A stretch of DNA of 64,000 nt from Paremcibacter congregatus (GCF_006385135.1 NZ_CP041025.1:3131501-3195500); one strand, 5' to 3'. Positions 1 to 8,388 are shown, counted from the stretch's first letter. A program made the numbers and translations. Notes: generated from the sequence alone by a model not told the origin.

Positions 1-1427
1 CATGGCGTATCCTTTTGAGTAAAGTTAAGTTTCGTTGCGTAGAGCAATATAAAACAAATAAGAAATGGAACCAATCTTTCAAGGATATCCCCGATAGAAT
101 TTGGCTGAAGATAAAAAAGGATTGTCAAACTCAGACCAATCAGCATGCTTGGCAATATCATCTTTGGATTAAGCCGCACCCCGGCCAGCCTGAGCAAAAC
201 CACTGGCCCGAAGGCTGATCCCAGGGCGCCCCAGGCAAACATGACCCGAGAGAAAATATCCGACGGCAAATAAATCGCCACCGCCACCGACAGGCCGCAC
301 AGCACTGCAATTACCAGCCGTGAAACCCACAGACGGTTTTCTCCCTCATCCGGTTCCCCCATGACATCATGGGCCACAGCCGAGGCGCTGACCAAAAGCT
401 GGCTGTCCGCTGTCGACATGATCGCACTCAGCACCGCCGCCAGCAGTATAGCCCCCAGCACCGTGGGCAGAAGACTGTCTGTCATGACAAAAAACAGCTG
501 TTCCGGGTCGGCCAGGGGCTGGGTAATCAGGATCCTGCCACACAGTCCAAGTACCACCATATTTCCCAACACAACCACGAACCAGAAGATGGCAAACTTC
601 TGCGCTGTCCGCACCGCTTTCTGACTTTTCAAGGCCATGAAACGCGTGAGCAAATGCGGCTGCCCAAAAGCGCCAAGCCCCATCGCCATTGTGCCGACAA
701 CAAACCCCAGCGCCATCAACCCCACATTGGGTCCCGTCAACGACAACTGTTCTGGGCTAGAAATTGCCTGCAGCCCCTGCCACAAACCGATCGGGCCCCC
801 AACTTCAATCAGGGCCAGCGCCGGCAGCAGCAGCGCCGCCACAAGCATCAGCATCCCCTGCAGGGTGTCCGTCACACTCACCGCCCAAAATCCACCGAGC
901 AATGTATAAATCAGCACAATGCCGCCACCCAGAAGAATGCTCGTCGACATAGACATATCAAAAGTACTGGCAAATGCCTTGCCTGCCCCCATAAACTGTG
1001 TCGCCACGTAAAAGACAAAACAAAAGGTCACCACAGCCGCAGCGAAAAGACGAATAGCCCGCTTTGTCCGCTCTGTTCCGTCCAAGGCCAGTACATCGGT
1101 TAACGTCACGAGCTTCTCCGCCGCCGCCAGACGCTGAAGACGCGGCGCGAGCCACAACCAGGAACCACCATGACCGAGAATCAGACCAACAAACATCCAG
1201 ATGGTCGACAGGCCAAAAGTGAAAGCGGCAGCGCTAAGACTTAAGATTGACCAGGCCGAAGCAGAACTCGCCGCATAACTTATAGAGGCGACAAAAGGCC
1301 CCAGCGCCCGACCGCCGACAAAGAAATCCGTATTGCTGTGCGTGCGGCGCTGCGCCCAGAGGCCGATCAGAATTAATGTGATTTTATAAACCACAAGGAC
1401 AATAACTACCGTGGTCTCTTTTGACAT
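1..1427 (-). CDS. putP: Sodium:solute symporter, PutP-like (3' end cut by window edge)
   Basis: About 475 residues are visible; the frame runs off the window at base 1 without a stop. The start is the ATG at 1427 (MSKETTVVIV). This is a polytopic inner-membrane carrier of the SSF family that uses a sodium gradient to import a solute. Proline is the best guess because several blocks resemble E. coli PutP, for example VGGRALGPFV near the N-terminus, GAFGQPHLLTRFMA in the middle and LSAIMSTADSQLLVSASA further on. PutP is about 500 residues, so only a short C-terminal piece is missing. It is divergent from the TonB receptor at 1649, with a 221-base shared upstream region. Substrate is inferred; the SSF family is clear. 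Confidence 0.88.
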   Translation of the reverse strand, partial: MSKETTVVIVLVVYKITLILIGLWAQRRTHSNTDFFVGGRALGPFVASISYAASSASAWSILSLSAAAFTFGLSTIWMFVGLILGHGGSWLWLAPRLQRLAAAEKLVTLTDVLALDGTERTKRAIRLFAAAVVTFCFVFYVATQFMGAGKAFASTFDMSMSTSILLGGGIVLIYTLLGGFWAVSVTDTLQGMLMLVAALLLPALALIEVGGPIGLWQGLQAISSPEQLSLTGPNVGLMALGFVVGTMAMGLGAFGQPHLLTRFMALKSQKAVRTAQKFAIFWFVVVLGNMVVLGLCGRILITQPLADPEQLFFVMTDSLLPTVLGAILLAAVLSAIMSTADSQLLVSASAVAHDVMGEPDEGENRLWVSRLVIAVLCGLSVAVAIYLPSDIFSRVMFAWGALGSAFGPVVLLRLAGVRLNPKMILPSMLIGLSLTILFYLQPNSIGDILERLVPFLICFILLYATKLNFTQKDTP

Positions 1428-1513
1428 ATATTTCCCGATTCCCTATTTAGTTTCATATTCTTCCTGTTATTATCCCAGTGTACCCGAGCAAAGCCCCATT
1501 CGCGAGTTTTATG

Positions 1514-1534
1514 ATTTCATTACTCATATGAAAT
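1514..1534. promoter_or_regulatory. Inverted repeat in the divergent putP/receptor promoter region
   Basis: ATTTCAT and ATGAAAT form perfect 7-base arms around a 7-base spacer. The site lies between two divergent genes, about 115 bases upstream of the receptor start. It could be an operator; no regulator is identified and AT-rich DNA gives such repeats by chance. Confidence 0.25.
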
Positions 1535-1648
1535 AATTTCTTGATGAAATACTTGATATCATTCTATTTTTCTGAATAATATAAACGTTAGTTTTAAAAG
1601 CTACAGTATTCTGAATCATAAAAAACAACATACCTTGGGAATAAATCA

Positions 1649-3982
1649 ATGATTAAATGCGCCACACTCACCTCTATTCTCGGCTTATCAGCAGCCCTTA
1701 CCAGCCTGACCCCGGCCGCGGTATACGCCGCGGAAGAAATCGCAATTGAAGATATTGTGGTGACCGCGACTAAACGGTCCGAACGTTTGAAGGATGTGCC
1801 GATTTCTATGTCCGCAATTTCTGCCGAACAACTGGATCAAACGGGGGTGCGGGATTTGAAATCCATTGCCGAATATATCCCTAACCTGCAGATCAGCCAG
1901 AGTAATGATTTCCGCTCCACCGTGACCATTCGCGGTGTTGGCGCCCAGAGCCGTAATATCGGATTTGACGCCCGGGTCGGGGTTTATGTGGATGGTGTAT
2001 ATATGGGGCAGTCTCCTTCTCTCAATCAGGAACTGCTTGATCTGGAACGGGTCGAGGTTTTGCGCGGCCCCCAAGGCACCTTGTTTGGCAAGAATACGGT
2101 TGCCGGCGCCATCAGTCTTGTTACCAAAAAGCCCGGTGATGAAATTTCAGGCCAGGTCAGCGCCGACTTTGGCAATCTCGGGTATCGTGAATTCAAAGGC
2201 ATGGTTAACCTGCCTGTCTCTGAGAAAGTCTCAACCAAATTCTCCGTCGCCAAAACCGACCGGGATGGATACATCAACAATATCGTCACCGGCAACGACC
2301 TGATGGAAATTGACACGCTCGCCTACCGGGCCCAGATCCGGGTCCAGGTCAGCGACCAACTTGAAGTCAATGCCTCCTTTGACGGACTGAACAGCGAAAG
2401 CCTGATTCTGATCGGAGAACCTTTGACCGATATGCTGGGGATCACAACAGTGCCGCTCGCCCCCGAAGAACGGGTGGTCGCCTTTAGCGCCGATCCTACG
2501 GACAAGCGAGATATCTACGGCGGGCATCTGGACATCAGTTATGAAACATCCGGCGGTTTTACGATTAAATCCATCACCGGCTACCGGGAAACCGATGCGT
2601 CCTATACCAACGTCACGGACTACGCCCACCTGGATATTGTTTCTATCGAGTATGCTGACAAATACAAACAATTCTCAGAGGAAGTCCAGTTTATTTCTCC
2701 TGATGGCCAGGACTTTACTTACATGGTCGGACTCTATTACTACGACCAGAAAGCCGACACCCAGCGCGATGTAATTTTAGGGCAAGATTTCCTGACATCC
2801 TACATTGGTCTTCTGACCGGCGCCGATGCAGTAGGGCAGGAAGTCATTCGCCAAACACTCGGTTTTGGTTCGCCAGGTGACCTGGTGTATAACAGCGGGA
2901 CTGTAAACACCAAAAGCTACGCCGCATATTTTAACGGTGGCTATCAAATCAGTGACAAACTGAAACTCGGCCTTGGCCTGCGCTACTCCATAGAAGATAA
3001 AGATGTTAACTGGCTTCTGGACGGGCGCAATTCTGGACACCCCCTACCCTTTGCCCATCCATTAAATGCATTGGCCTTTAACATCGGGTCCACTGGCAGC
3101 GACCCCAGTAATCCGTCGCCATTGATTAATGACCGTCAGGATAAATTCTTTGCGCCCGCAGTAAGTTTAACTTATGCCTTAACAGATGAAGCCAACATCT
3201 ACGGTAAATATTCTTCCGGCTATAAAAGCGGTGGTTTCAATCTCGATTATATCAACGCAGATGAACTGGCGGAAAATACCGGATTGGAATTTGACAAGGA
3301 AACTGTCGATAGTTTTGAAATCGGCTATAAGGCCAGTTATTTCGACAATAAGGTCACTCTGAACATGGCTGCCTTTATCGCCAATTATGACGATTATCAG
3401 GTCAACCAGTTTGTGGACCTCGGCGGCGGCAAAACATCCATTCGCATCACCAATGCCGCCAAGGTGAAGACCAAAGGTATTGAAGCCGAAGCCACATGGC
3501 GCGCCACAGAAAACCTGACTTTCACAGGGTCGATGGGCGTGTTGGATGCCACTTTTGATGAATTCCTCGAAGGCGGCTCAGGCGGGTCTGACGTATCCGG
3601 CAACCGCCTGCCCAACGCCACCACCTTCAATGCCGCTTTCAGCGCCCAATATTACCAACAGATTGACAGTTTGAATTCAACCTTGTTGATCCGGGCGGAC
3701 CTGACGCACCGCAGTGATTATTACACCACAGTCAACAACGACACCACCGCCCCGCTGCGCGCCGGGGGCACCGTGCCGTTTGACCGTATCGAGCCATTGA
3801 CTTTAATCAACGGCCGCATCGGTCTGATTTCCAACAATGAAACCTGGGAAGTCTATCTCTGGGGTCGCAACCTGACCAATCAGAAAAAATATGTGGATGA
3901 CTTACGGGATTTCTTCGGCACCATTTCCCGTTTCCCGAATCAGCCACGGACATATGGCATCGAAGCCGTGTTTAACTTCTAG
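1649..3982 (+). CDS. TonB-dependent outer-membrane receptor
   Basis: 777 residues. A signal peptide (cleavage near AVYAA, residue 28) is followed by a TonB-box-like IEDIVVTATKR, a plug domain containing VEVLRGPQGTLFGKNTVAGA (roughly residues 130-150), and a long beta-barrel ending in the aromatic VFNF typical of BamA-dependent barrels. It imports a substrate across the outer membrane using TonB-ExbBD energy. The plug type (RGPQGTLFGKN) is the common one in sphingomonad-like TonB receptors with many possible substrates. GGGA before the ATG at 1649 is a plausible ribosome site. An efficient terminator follows at 4011. It is divergent from a PutP-like symporter, but a shared substrate cannot be shown. 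Confidence 0.94.
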   Translation: MIKCATLTSILGLSAALTSLTPAAVYAAEEIAIEDIVVTATKRSERLKDVPISMSAISAEQLDQTGVRDLKSIAEYIPNLQISQSNDFRSTVTIRGVGAQSRNIGFDARVGVYVDGVYMGQSPSLNQELLDLERVEVLRGPQGTLFGKNTVAGAISLVTKKPGDEISGQVSADFGNLGYREFKGMVNLPVSEKVSTKFSVAKTDRDGYINNIVTGNDLMEIDTLAYRAQIRVQVSDQLEVNASFDGLNSESLILIGEPLTDMLGITTVPLAPEERVVAFSADPTDKRDIYGGHLDISYETSGGFTIKSITGYRETDASYTNVTDYAHLDIVSIEYADKYKQFSEEVQFISPDGQDFTYMVGLYYYDQKADTQRDVILGQDFLTSYIGLLTGADAVGQEVIRQTLGFGSPGDLVYNSGTVNTKSYAAYFNGGYQISDKLKLGLGLRYSIEDKDVNWLLDGRNSGHPLPFAHPLNALAFNIGSTGSDPSNPSPLINDRQDKFFAPAVSLTYALTDEANIYGKYSSGYKSGGFNLDYINADELAENTGLEFDKETVDSFEIGYKASYFDNKVTLNMAAFIANYDDYQVNQFVDLGGGKTSIRITNAAKVKTKGIEAEATWRATENLTFTGSMGVLDATFDEFLEGGSGGSDVSGNRLPNATTFNAAFSAQYYQQIDSLNSTLLIRADLTHRSDYYTTVNNDTTAPLRAGGTVPFDRIEPLTLINGRIGLISNNETWEVYLWGRNLTNQKKYVDDLRDFFGTISRFPNQPRTYGIEAVFNF

Positions 3983-4010
3983 GACAGCATGATCTGACGA
4001 AATAAGAAAA

Positions 4011-4035
4011 GGGAGGCTGTTCAGCCTCCCTTTAT
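4011..4035 (+). terminator. Intrinsic terminator after the TonB receptor
   Basis: GGGAGGCTG and CAGCCTCCC make a perfect 9-bp stem with a 2-base loop, followed by TTTATCTTT, 28 bases after the receptor stop codon. Confidence 0.85.
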
Positions 4036-4061
4036 CTTTATAAGCCCGCCATTCCGGAGGC

Positions 4062-4889
4062 TTACGGCTGCGCCGTGACCGCCACTTCATGGGACGGACC
4101 GTCCTGCGACAGGATGGTCAGGATCAAATCAGCCCCGGCCAAACTCTGCCGCGCCATGTAAGGCACCGAGAATAACCGGACCCCGTCAGAGTCCATGCGC
4201 CCAAACATCGCCCCGTCCGGTCCCTCGACAATGATATCCTTCACCGCTGTAAAATCATCAGGTAATCTGATGTCCAGATGTTTTTTGGCCCCTTCCCGGA
4301 CCGTCACCACCACCCCCGACGCCGACCTTTTTATCGGCACCATATCCTGATAGCGTTGCAGCTGCGCCTGTTGAAAGAAAGAAATCTTGAGATCTTGCGG
4401 CGCGCCAATATCCAGCCGGTATGTGCCTTCCTGCGGCACGCAGATTTCCGCGCAGATCATATATTCCAGATCCAGATCCAACGAAACCGGCTCGCTGGCG
4501 TCCCCCACCGTCACATCAATCGGTAAAATCACCTCCTGATTATAAATCAACGTTTCCATGTCAAAAATATGCAACCGGTGTGGTGTCGGCCATTTCACAG
4601 AAATGCGGTCCACGTTTTCCGCATCTCCCCAGCCCCAGCGGGGCGGCAGACCGGCTTCCCCGGGAGAGCGCCAATACGTCTTCCACCCCTCTTTCAAGGA
4701 AACCTGCCAGCCGATCTTTAATGTTTTCGTGGCTTCATCATAGCCGCCGACAAAAAGCCGCGACTTGGTATATTGATCAATCACCCAACGTGACGTGCCC
4801 CCTTCTGCCAGCACGGGCCCAGAGACAACCAGCATCAATATCAGGCTTAACGCCACCGTATAAATTCGTTTCTTTTGCATCAAAATCAT
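4062..4889 (-). CDS. Exported DsbD N-terminal-domain-like thiol-disulfide protein
   Basis: 275 residues with a hydrophobic signal segment (residues 8-28, ending VLAEG). The body matches the periplasmic alpha domain of DsbD/ScsB-type proteins: W-rich stretch KTYWRSPGEAGLPPRWGW, then YMICAEICVPQEG carrying the paired cysteines (CAEIC) expected to exchange disulfides. The membrane electron-transfer domain and C-terminal thioredoxin domain of full DsbD are absent, so it must work with another membrane partner encoded elsewhere or have a different periplasmic role. An alternative start is the ATG three codons later. It is divergent from yqgE. Family assignment is good; the redox partner is unknown. 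Confidence 0.8.
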   Translation of the reverse strand: MILMQKKRIYTVALSLILMLVVSGPVLAEGGTSRWVIDQYTKSRLFVGGYDEATKTLKIGWQVSLKEGWKTYWRSPGEAGLPPRWGWGDAENVDRISVKWPTPHRLHIFDMETLIYNQEVILPIDVTVGDASEPVSLDLDLEYMICAEICVPQEGTYRLDIGAPQDLKISFFQQAQLQRYQDMVPIKRSASGVVVTVREGAKKHLDIRLPDDFTAVKDIIVEGPDGAMFGRMDSDGVRLFSVPYMARQSLAGADLILTILSQDGPSHEVAVTAQP

Positions 4890-5008
4890 TTGTTTCTGTT
4901 TATTCTCATGCCATAAGTATATAGACTATCCTGATTTAATATAATCAATATTGTGTGAACTTTATGTCAATGATCGGCGGGGCTCCGCCCGGAAAGAAGT
5001 CAGAACAT

Positions 5009-5596
5009 ATGATAAAATCCACTTACCTCGAAGGACAACTCCTGCTCGCCATGCCCGGCATGACCGACCAACGCTTTGACCGCAGTGTGATTTATATCTG
5101 TAGCCACAATGAAGAAGGCGCCATGGGCCTGGTGATTAATGAAAAGGCATCCAATATCGACTTTCCTGACCTGATGGATCAGTTGAATATTCCTTATGAT
5201 GCCCAGAAAAGCCAAGGCAACCCCAACCCCACAGATGACATCATCCTTCATACCGGCGGACCTGTGGAAATAGGCCGGGGCTTTATCCTGCATTCGGCAG
5301 ACTATGTTCAGGACACGACTCTGATCATTTCTGAAACCGTCGCCCTCACCGCCACCATCGATATTCTGTCGGCCATCGCCGAAGGCCGTGGCCCGCGCCA
5401 TTATATTATCGCTCTGGGCTACACCGGCTGGGGCAAGGGGCAGCTCGAAAGCGAACTCAGCCGCAACAGCTGGCTCAACACAGAGGCCGACTCAGAATTG
5501 CTTTTCCGCACGGATCTTGATTTGAAATGGCCGCGCGCCATGGCCAAGCTTGGCATTGACATTACCCTGCTGTCCACCCATGCGGGCAACGCCTGA
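5009..5596 (+). CDS. yqgE: YqgE/AlgH family protein
   Basis: 195 residues from the ATG at 5009 (MIKSTYLEGQLLLAMPGM). Conserved family blocks are LLLAMPGMTDQRFDRSVIYIC, read in two parts, and GAMGLVINEKAS, then a central LHTGGPVE and GYTGWGKGQLESEL near residue 150. The frame is open upstream to a GTG at 4955, but a TATAAT at 4940-4945 would put the transcript start almost on that GTG, and homologues begin close to the MIKS methionine, so the later start is preferred. The family is conserved in proteobacteria but its molecular function is not settled. It is divergent from the DsbD-domain gene and is followed by a candidate small RNA. Confidence 0.9.
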   Translation: MIKSTYLEGQLLLAMPGMTDQRFDRSVIYICSHNEEGAMGLVINEKASNIDFPDLMDQLNIPYDAQKSQGNPNPTDDIILHTGGPVEIGRGFILHSADYVQDTTLIISETVALTATIDILSAIAEGRGPRHYIIALGYTGWGKGQLESELSRNSWLNTEADSELLFRTDLDLKWPRAMAKLGIDITLLSTHAGNA

Positions 5597-5615
5597 AATA
5601 GACCGCTTCCAAGTT

Positions 5616-5630
5616 ATGCAATAATTGCAT
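5616..5630. promoter_or_regulatory. Perfect inverted repeat ATGCAATAATTGCAT
   Basis: Two 7-base arms around one central base, 20 bases after the yqgE stop and about 60 bases before the candidate small RNA. It has no T-tract, so it is not a terminator; it may be an operator for the RNA promoter. Confidence 0.25.
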
Positions 5631-5688
5631 GGCTGCATTGTAATTTATGCCTCTAGTGTCCTTCAGCCCATTCCCCTATATTCCCCTC

Positions 5689-5845
5689 AGATGTTTTGAA
5701 CATCTACGGATAAAACGCTCCCAAGTTTTATCCTGCTATAACTCCCGCCCTCCCTGGGTGTTATAGCTTGTTTCATTGTCTCCCAAGACATGAAGCCTCC
5801 CTATATTTTGAGACTTGCCGGGTTTTTTAACCCGGCATTTTTTTT
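5689..5845 (+). ncRNA. Candidate small RNA with CUCCC loops and intrinsic terminator
   Basis: Four consecutive hairpins are visible. A: AGATGTT/AACATCT (5689-5705). B: GGATAAAAC/GTTTTATCC, perfect 9 bp, loop GCTCCCAA (5708-5733). C: CTATAAC/GTTATAG extended by CCC/GGG across a T-T mismatch, loop GCCCTCCCT (5736-5766). D: TGTCT/AGACA, loop CCCA (5777-5790). A single-stranded GCCTCCCTAT follows, then a 9-bp terminator stem TGCCGGGTT/AACCCGGCA (5816-5837) with eight Ts (5838-5845). CTCCC occurs five times between 5719 and 5801, mostly in loops, which would expose anti-Shine-Dalgarno sequence. TATATT at 5677-5682 could be the -10 element, giving a start near 5689, but no good -35 box is seen. The RNA could also be a processed yqgE 3' end. 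The layout resembles the alphaproteobacterial alpha-r14/cuckoo class; membership is not established. Confidence 0.6.
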
Positions 5846-6052
5846 GCCTTAACATCTTATATAAATCCATATTAACTATATGATAAATATATCTTTTATA
5901 AACATTAGCAAAAATAAAAGTTAAAGATTTATCTATTAACACTCCCTTAATACTTGCGCTGTAAATTACTTTTCAAGTGCATAACAAGATGCCGAGATCT
6001 GATCCGTATATAATGATCGGACCACATATGATATCGGCACTGATTTTTTAAA

Positions 6053-6082
6053 TTAAAGTAAGTTAAAGTAAGTTAAAGTTAG
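6053..6082 (+). repeat. Three tandem copies of a 10-base unit before the TonB-domain gene
   Basis: TTAAAGTAAG, TTAAAGTAAG and TTAAAGTTAG lie head to tail and end 9 bases before the ATG at 6092. The repeat occupies the 5' leader and may include the ribosome site (TTAGG). A change in copy number would alter the leader but not the reading frame. Confidence 0.7.
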
Positions 6083-6091
6083 GTTTTAAAA

Positions 6092-6469
6092 ATGATGAAC
6101 ATTAAACACATGATCAAGATTGCTGTCGCAACAGCTCTCATTTCACTTCCCTTCGTATCCGTAAACTCCGCCAGCGCCAATGAAGTCGCTGACTGGCAGG
6201 GTAAGGTTGGCCAGAAAATCGCCAAAAAACAGATTTATCCGCGTTCCGCAATGCGTAAAGAAATTGAAGGCAGCGCCAAGATCAAGGTGAGTATCGCCCG
6301 GACAGGCGAAATTAAAAATTTCGAAATGATTGAGAAAACCGGCCACGATGTTCTTGATCAGGAAGTTCCAAAACTGATGGATCGCCTGAACCCTCTGCCA
6401 ACTCCGCCGGCAAGCCTTACAGACGATCAATTGAGCTTTGTAATGCCAATCAGCTGGCGTCTGCAATAA
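6092..6469 (+). CDS. Exported stand-alone TonB C-terminal-domain protein
   Basis: 125 residues. A signal peptide (residues 1-29, ending NSASA) precedes a single TonB_C-like domain: YPRSAMRKEIEGSAKIKVSI, then FEMIEKTGHDVLDQEV and a C-terminal FVMPISWRLQ. The usual N-terminal membrane anchor and proline-rich spacer of TonB are missing, so the mature protein should be soluble in the periplasm. Such a protein cannot couple to ExbBD in the normal way and may bind TonB boxes or cell-wall components. It has its own leader with a tandem repeat and its own terminator, so it is a single-gene unit. The domain is clear; the role is unknown. Confidence 0.8.
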   Translation: MMNIKHMIKIAVATALISLPFVSVNSASANEVADWQGKVGQKIAKKQIYPRSAMRKEIEGSAKIKVSIARTGEIKNFEMIEKTGHDVLDQEVPKLMDRLNPLPTPPASLTDDQLSFVMPISWRLQ

Positions 6470-6495
6470 GTCACAACTGAGCGACCCGAATACGA

Positions 6496-6528
6496 AAAAG
6501 GCTGCCTCCATTCTGGGGCAGCCTTTTT
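6496..6528 (+). terminator. Intrinsic terminator after the TonB-domain gene
   Basis: AAAAGGCTGCC pairs with GGCAGCCTTTT around a 10-base loop; the T-run completes a canonical terminator 26 bases after the stop. Confidence 0.85.
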
Positions 6529-6561
6529 TATTTGATTTGTAACCGGCCTTCTTCTGGTCGT

Positions 6562-8331
6562 TTAGTATCCTGCAGCCTGGCCGTCTTTGCGCATTTCCGA
6601 CGCCGCCTTATAAACCCCCTGATCGCGGTCCCAGTAGATCATCTGATACCCCCCGTAACCGCCTTTATCGATTTTTACCCTGTGCCCGCGGGATCTCAGA
6701 TCCATCACGACATGGTCTGCCACACCAAATTCCACGTTAAGCACTCCGCCATCAGTCATGATCTGTCCTGTTGGCTGGCTTGAACCGTCATGGCGATAAC
6801 GCGCCACATCACCGGCTTCCTGCACATTCATGCCGAAATCAATGATATTGCTGATGATCTGCGCGTGCCCCTGAGGCTGCATCCCGCCGCCCATAAGACC
6901 AAAACTCATCACTGGATGTCCGTCTTTCATCACAAAGGCCGGAATGATGGTATGGAATGGCCGCTTGCCGGGCGCGTAGACATTGGGGTGATCTTTCTTC
7001 AGGGCGAAGAGCTCTCCCCGGTCCTGTAACATAAAGCCCAGGCCATCCGGCACCAGCCCTGACCCCATCCCCCGGTAATTGCTTTGAATCAGACTGACCA
7101 TCATGCCATCCTTATCCGCCACCGTCAGATAAATGGTGTCTCCGTCTTGTAGAACGTCCGGGTCCGGATATTTCACTTTCTTCAGGACCTTGTCCATACG
7201 AATCAGCTTACGCCGTTCTGCGGCATATTCCTTGGACAGGAGCTTCTCTATCGGCGCCTTGAAATATTCCGGGTCGGCATAGAATCGGGCCCGGTCCTCA
7301 AAAGCAAGCTTCTTCGCCTCTGTATGTACATGCAGATAATCCGCACTGTTATGGCCCATGGCTTTCAGATCAAAGCCTTCCAGAATATTCAGCTGCTGCA
7401 ATGCGGCTATGCCTTGGCCGTTCGGCGGCAGCTCGAACACATCATAGCCGCGGTAATTCACCGATTGCGGTTCAACCCAGGTGCTGGTGTGACGCGCCAG
7501 ATCTTCTTTACGGATATATCCGCCAATGCGCACCATATAAGCATCAATGGTGGTGGCGATTTCTCCCTTGTAAAACGCGTCACGTCCCCCCTTCGCAATC
7601 CTTTCCAACGTCCGGGCCAGATCAGGATTCCTGAACATCTGCCCTTCCACTGGCGCCTTGCCATCAGGATAATAGGTTTTCAGGAAATTCTCCGTTTCCT
7701 CTACCCCCGAATTTTCCGCCAGGAACCGCTTGCCCGCGATTTTCATATAATGGGCAATCAATTGCGTCACGGGGAAACCTTCCCTGGCATAGCGGATTGC
7801 CGGCGCGAGGTTTTTCTTCATCGACAATTTGCCAAACTTGCGATGCAATTCAAACCAGCCGTCCACCGTACCGGGAACCGAAACCGGCAAGCTGCCATAT
7901 TTCGGGATTGAGGAGACGCCGCGTCTGGCCAGCTCTTCTTTCATTTTTTCATAACTCAACCCAATCGGCGCTCGTCCCGAACCATTCAACCCATAGAGTT
8001 TTTTGGTTTTCGGGTCCCAGACTATGGCGAAAATATCCCCTCCAATGCCGTTCCCTGTGGGTTCCATCAGTCCGATGGCCGCGTTGGCTGCAATCGCCGC
8101 ATCTACCGCCGAACCGCCGTCTTTCAGGATATCCAGCGCCACCTGGGTGCCCAACGGTATGCTGGTTGCCGCCATACCGTTTTTGGCGATCACCTGGGAC
8201 CTGGTGGCGAATTGCGCCCCGACATTACGGTCGCCCCGGTCTGATAAAGCAGTAGCTTCCCCTGCAGAGGCCCCCACAGACCCGCCGGCAATCATGCTCA
8301 ACACACCTATTGTATACATCCATATCTTCAT
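6562..8331 (-). CDS. Gamma-glutamyltransferase family protein, exported
   Basis: 589 residues from the ATG at 8331, preceded by GGGAGGAATTTCTG, a strong ribosome site that excludes the longer frame upstream. A signal peptide ends near SVGASA. Family landmarks are AATSIPLGTQVALDIL, GGSAVDAAIAANA, the EPTGNGIGGD segment and, at the autocleavage site, GDTIYLTVAD with the Thr that would become the N-terminal nucleophile. GLMGGGMQPQGH lies near the C-terminus. Members hydrolyse or transfer gamma-glutamyl groups, for example from glutathione, in the periplasm. It lies 71 bases downstream of the S10 peptidase and behind a terminator (8355-8388), which leaves no room for a separate promoter. Exact substrate not known. 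Confidence 0.9.
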   Translation of the reverse strand: MKIWMYTIGVLSMIAGGSVGASAGEATALSDRGDRNVGAQFATRSQVIAKNGMAATSIPLGTQVALDILKDGGSAVDAAIAANAAIGLMEPTGNGIGGDIFAIVWDPKTKKLYGLNGSGRAPIGLSYEKMKEELARRGVSSIPKYGSLPVSVPGTVDGWFELHRKFGKLSMKKNLAPAIRYAREGFPVTQLIAHYMKIAGKRFLAENSGVEETENFLKTYYPDGKAPVEGQMFRNPDLARTLERIAKGGRDAFYKGEIATTIDAYMVRIGGYIRKEDLARHTSTWVEPQSVNYRGYDVFELPPNGQGIAALQQLNILEGFDLKAMGHNSADYLHVHTEAKKLAFEDRARFYADPEYFKAPIEKLLSKEYAAERRKLIRMDKVLKKVKYPDPDVLQDGDTIYLTVADKDGMMVSLIQSNYRGMGSGLVPDGLGFMLQDRGELFALKKDHPNVYAPGKRPFHTIIPAFVMKDGHPVMSFGLMGGGMQPQGHAQIISNIIDFGMNVQEAGDVARYRHDGSSQPTGQIMTDGGVLNVEFGVADHVVMDLRSRGHRVKIDKGGYGGYQMIYWDRDQGVYKAASEMRKDGQAAGY

Positions 8332-8354
8332 CAGAAATTCCTCCCGTATATCTT

Positions 8355-8388
8355 TAAAAAAAGAGCAGGTCATTTTCATAACCTGCTC
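8355..8388 (-). terminator. Intrinsic terminator between the S10 peptidase and the GGT gene
   Basis: On the minus strand GAGCAGGT and ACCTGCTC form an 8-bp stem with a 10-base loop followed by seven Ts. It starts 15 bases after the S10 stop codon and ends 24 bases before the next start codon. Confidence 0.85.

Noticed and set aside
369-1103. Plus-strand open frame of 244 codons
   Set aside because: Antisense to the PutP-like symporter, whose conserved motifs are unmistakable; the translated product is Gln/His/Arg-rich without family features.
5736-5942. Minus-strand frame of 68 codons over the candidate RNA
   Set aside because: It crosses the RNA hairpins and terminator in antisense, has no ribosome site I can see and no recognisable features.
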